The translations under genes and the position numbers were made by a program. The notes beneath the pieces are model-generated. The model did not search any database. It was not told where the DNA came from and saw only the letters and a program-made list of their open reading frames with translations. From positions 144,557-208,556 of the forward strand of contig UCLR01000006.1 of NCBI GenBank assembly GCA_900473415.1: a stretch of DNA of 64,000 bases, written 5' to 3'. This DNA comes from Hyphomicrobiales bacterium (GTDB taxonomy: Bacteria > Pseudomonadota > Alphaproteobacteria > Rhizobiales > Beijerinckiaceae). Below are positions 60,647-64,000 of this stretch, piece after piece (position 1 is the first letter of the stretch; each line of letters begins with the position of its first letter).

Positions 60647-61824
60647 TGCGCCCGTTCAAGCTCGCCATCATCGCGGGCGAGGCGTCCGGCGATGCGCTTG
60701 CGCTGCGCTTCCTCGCCGCGTTGCGCGAGAGGCTGGGCGATCGACCGCTGCAATTGAGCGGCGTCGGCGATCACGGCTTGCCGGACGCCGGGCTCCGGCC
60801 CTTCTTTCCTCAGGCGGATATCGCGGTGATGGGTTTCGGCCCCGTCATCAAGCGCCTGCCGCTGCTGCTGCGCCGGATGGAGGACGCCGCACGCGGCGTC
60901 GCGGCCTTCGAGCCCGACTTGCTTCTGACCATCGACAGCCCCGATTTCTGTCTGCGTGTCGCGAAGAAGGTCCGCGCCCGGGCGCCTCATATCCCGATCG
61001 TCCATTGGGTCTGCCCCAGTGTCTGGGCCTGGCGCCCTGGCCGCGCGCGGGCGATGGCGCCGCATGTCGACCGTATCCTGGCTTTGCTGCCATTCGAGCC
61101 GGCTGCGCTCGCACGGCTTCATGGGCCCGAGACGGTCTATGTCGGGCATCCGCTCCTGGAACGGCTCGGCGAAATGCGCCCGAGCCCCGAGGAGCAGCAG
61201 TCTCGCGACGACGGGCAGCGCCCGCTCATCCTCGTCCTGCCCGGCAGCCGCAGCTCCGAGATCCATCACCTGATGCCTGTCTTCGGTGAGGCCGTGGCCA
61301 AGGTTGCCGCTGCGCTTCCGGGCGCGCGCTTCGTCTTGCCGGCTGTGCCGCGCCTGCAGTCGATGATCGCGGATGCCGCGGCGCGTTGGCCGGTCGCGCC
61401 CGAGATCGTCCGCGGCGAAGCAGCCAAGCTCGCCGCCTTCCGCTCGGCCCGGGCGGCGCTTGCCGCCTCGGGCACGGTCACGCTCGAGCTCGCCTTGTCC
61501 GGCGTCCCCACGGTAGCGGCCTATCGCGGTGCCGCCTGGGAGGCCGTTCTGGCACGGCGCCTCGTCAAGTTGCCGAGCGTGATCCTGCCCAATCTCATCC
61601 TTGGCCGGAATGTCGTACCGGAATTCATCCAGGACGACGCGACCGCCGAGACGCTGAGCCGGCATCTGCTCGATGCGGCGGCTGATGGTTCCAAACGGCA
61701 GGAACAGCTCGCCGGCTTCGCCGAGGTCGAGACGATCATGCGCTCGGCCGGTCCGAGCCCGGCTGCCAACGCCGTCGAGGCGGCGTTGGCGCTGGTCGCC
61801 TCGCGGACGCGCCGTGAGGCGTGA
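60646..61824 (+). CDS. lpxB: Lipid A disaccharide synthase LpxB
   Basis: LpxB joins UDP-diacylglucosamine and lipid X into the disaccharide. The 392-residue GT19 glycosyltransferase has the typical IIAGEASGDALA at the start, the IDSPDFCLRVAKK and HWVCPSVWAWRPGRA motifs, and GSRSSEIHHLMPVF and TLELAL in the nucleotide-binding domain. It ends the rpsB-lpxB run and is convergent with the Bug-family gene, with 16 bases between the stops. Confidence 0.97.
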   Translation: MRPFKLAIIAGEASGDALALRFLAALRERLGDRPLQLSGVGDHGLPDAGLRPFFPQADIAVMGFGPVIKRLPLLLRRMEDAARGVAAFEPDLLLTIDSPDFCLRVAKKVRARAPHIPIVHWVCPSVWAWRPGRARAMAPHVDRILALLPFEPAALARLHGPETVYVGHPLLERLGEMRPSPEEQQSRDDGQRPLILVLPGSRSSEIHHLMPVFGEAVAKVAAALPGARFVLPAVPRLQSMIADAAARWPVAPEIVRGEAAKLAAFRSARAALAASGTVTLELALSGVPTVAAYRGAAWEAVLARRLVKLPSVILPNLILGRNVVPEFIQDDATAETLSRHLLDAAADGSKRQEQLAGFAEVETIMRSAGPSPAANAVEAALALVASRTRREA

Positions 61825-61840
61825 GGCCTAAAAGCCCGGC

Positions 61841-62830
61841 TTACTCGACGACTGCGCCGGACGCCTTGGCGATCGGCGCCCATTTGGCCAGTTCGACCTT
61901 GACGTGCTCGCCGAGCTCCTCCGGCGTCGAGCCGACGATATCGGCGCTGACGTCGTTGAGCCTCTTCTTCACGTTCTCGTCCTTGAGGGCCTGATTGGCG
62001 ATCTGGTTCAGCTTGTCCACGATGGGCCGGGGCATGTTCGCCGGGCCGAACAGGGCGTTCCAGGTATAGGTCTCGTAGCCGGCGAGGCCGCTTTCGGCGA
62101 TCGTCGGAACCTCCGGGAAGGAGGAGACGCGCTCCTTGGTGGTGACGCCAATCGCGCGCAGCTGGCCATTGCGGATGAAGCCGGCTGAGGATGGCAGGTT
62201 GTCGAACATGATCGGCACCGCTCCGGCCACGACATCGTTCAAGGCCGGGCCTGCCCCCCGATAGGGCACATGGTTCATCTGCACGCCGCCGAGCGACTTG
62301 AACAGCTCACCCGAGAGATGCAGCGGCGTGCCGACGCCGGAGGACGCATAGGAGTACTTGCCGGGATTGGCCTTCAGCAGCTCGATCACCTCCTTGACCG
62401 TCTTGGCCGGGAAGGAGGGATGCACGACCATCACATTGGGAACGATCGCGAGCAGCGAGATCGGCGTGAAGTCCTTCACCGCATCGAAGGTCACCGTCTT
62501 CAGGATGGCGGGGTTGAGCGCATGTGTCGAGATCGTGCCGAGGAGAAGGGTGTAGCCGTCCGGTGTGGCACGGGCGACCGCGGTCGAGCCGATATTGCCA
62601 CCGGCACCGGCGCGGTTCTCGATCACGACGTTCTGGCCGAGGAGTTCGCCCATCTTCTGCCCGACCAGCCGCGCGACGATGTCGGTCGAGCCGCCGGCGG
62701 CGAAGGGGACGATCAGTGTGATCGGGCGCGTCGGGAAGGCGGCTTGCGCCTGCGCCCGCGTGCTGGCGAGCCCTGCGGCGCCGGCTGCGATCATGAAGGA
62801 GCGACGGTTGAGAAAGCGGTTGTCTGTCAT
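61841..62830 (-). CDS. Bug-family tripartite tricarboxylate transporter substrate-binding protein
   Basis: The 329-residue protein has a twin-arginine type signal (NRRSFMIAAGAAGLAS, cleavage near AQA-AFP) and the Bug fold: TLIVPFAAGGSTDIVARLV, QNVVIENRAGAGGNIG, and VPYRGAGPALNDVVAGAVP. Bug proteins bind small carboxylates in the periplasm and normally feed a TctAB permease. No permease gene is next to it, so it is an orphan. The ligand cannot be told. It lies between lpxB and gltA where no such gene is expected. Confidence 0.9.
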   Translation of the reverse strand: MTDNRFLNRRSFMIAAGAAGLASTRAQAQAAFPTRPITLIVPFAAGGSTDIVARLVGQKMGELLGQNVVIENRAGAGGNIGSTAVARATPDGYTLLLGTISTHALNPAILKTVTFDAVKDFTPISLLAIVPNVMVVHPSFPAKTVKEVIELLKANPGKYSYASSGVGTPLHLSGELFKSLGGVQMNHVPYRGAGPALNDVVAGAVPIMFDNLPSSAGFIRNGQLRAIGVTTKERVSSFPEVPTIAESGLAGYETYTWNALFGPANMPRPIVDKLNQIANQALKDENVKKRLNDVSADIVGSTPEELGEHVKVELAKWAPIAKASGAVVE

Positions 62831-62914
62831 GAACGGATCTCCGTTGGATAACCCGACTTAATCCGGACGCGTGAAGGGATCACTCGCACGCGATGCATCA
62901 ATCATCTGAAATAA

Positions 62915-62945
62915 AAAGGGCGCGGTGGAGACCACCGCGCCCTTT
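62915..62945 (-). terminator. Rho-independent terminator after gltA
   Basis: An 11-bp stem GGGCGCGGTGG (62918-62928) with loop AGA pairs with 62932-62942, extended by AAA/TTT. On the minus strand it is followed by TTTTTATTT. It ends the gltA transcript. Confidence 0.88.
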
Positions 62946-62973
62946 CATATCTATGCCTGGAGCGGCTCTGCGC

Positions 62974-64000
<1,027 letters not shown>

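Overview
This window is a chromosomal segment of a GC-rich (about two thirds G+C by eye) alphaproteobacterium. Gene order (rpsF-rpsR-DUF2232-rplI-dnaB-alr-radA-cvpA-purF; fabD-fabG-acpP-fabF-mltG-yicC-gmk; lptF-lptG-lptD-pdxA-rsmA; proS-lolC-lolD-dnaE; rpsB-tsf-pyrH-frr-uppS-cdsA-dxr-rseP-bamA-lpxD-fabZ-lpxA-lpxI-lpxB-gltA) is that of Hyphomicrobiales (Rhizobiales). The closest fit I would guess is a Bosea/Bradyrhizobiaceae-like genome; the genus is an inference. Almost everything is core housekeeping. I see no prophage, insertion sequence, CRISPR array, rRNA or tRNA.

Layout. 1-3.5 kb: exported purine nucleoside permease, YfgM-like TPR membrane protein, Der GTPase. 3.6-14.3 kb (minus strand): TPR protein, SDR, purF, cvpA, radA, alr, dnaB, rplI, DUF2232, rpsR, rpsF. 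14.6-22.5 kb (plus): AraC/GyrI-like regulator, fatty-acid synthesis genes, mltG, yicC, gmk. 22.6-29.4 kb (minus): rsmA, pdxA, lptD, lptG, lptF. 29.5-32.8 kb (plus): pepA, holC, a small lipoprotein, an atypical L,D-transpeptidase. 32.9-34.8 kb (minus): a YheS-type ABC-F ATPase. 34.9-43.9 kb (plus): a tiny membrane protein, coaD, proS, lolC, lolD, a second tiny membrane protein under a LexA-type operator, dnaE, an exported nicotinamidase. 44-46 kb: VOC protein, diguanylate cyclase, small secreted protein. 46.3-61.8 kb (plus): the long ribosome, envelope and lipid A cluster from rpsB to lpxB, interrupted by one minus-strand VOC gene. 61.8-64 kb (minus): a Bug-family binding protein and the 3' part of gltA, which runs off the window.

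Functionally the window groups envelope construction (lpt, lpx, bamA, rseP, lol, mltG, fab, uppS, cdsA), replication (dnaB, dnaE, holC) and translation (rpsB, tsf, frr, rpsF, rpsR, rplI, proS). The most interesting point is a 36-codon membrane-protein gene at 39322-39432. It has a perfect Shine-Dalgarno and a perfect GAAC-N7-GAAC alphaproteobacterial LexA box placed exactly between its -35 and -10, just upstream of dnaE. It resembles in design the SOS-induced small division inhibitors such as Caulobacter SidA. A second perfect LexA-type box lies just upstream of dnaB. Other notes are a family of palindromic intergenic repeats, surA and bamB missing from their usual positions, an S2 protein with an extra C-terminal domain, and an L,D-transpeptidase lacking the usual catalytic histidine motif.
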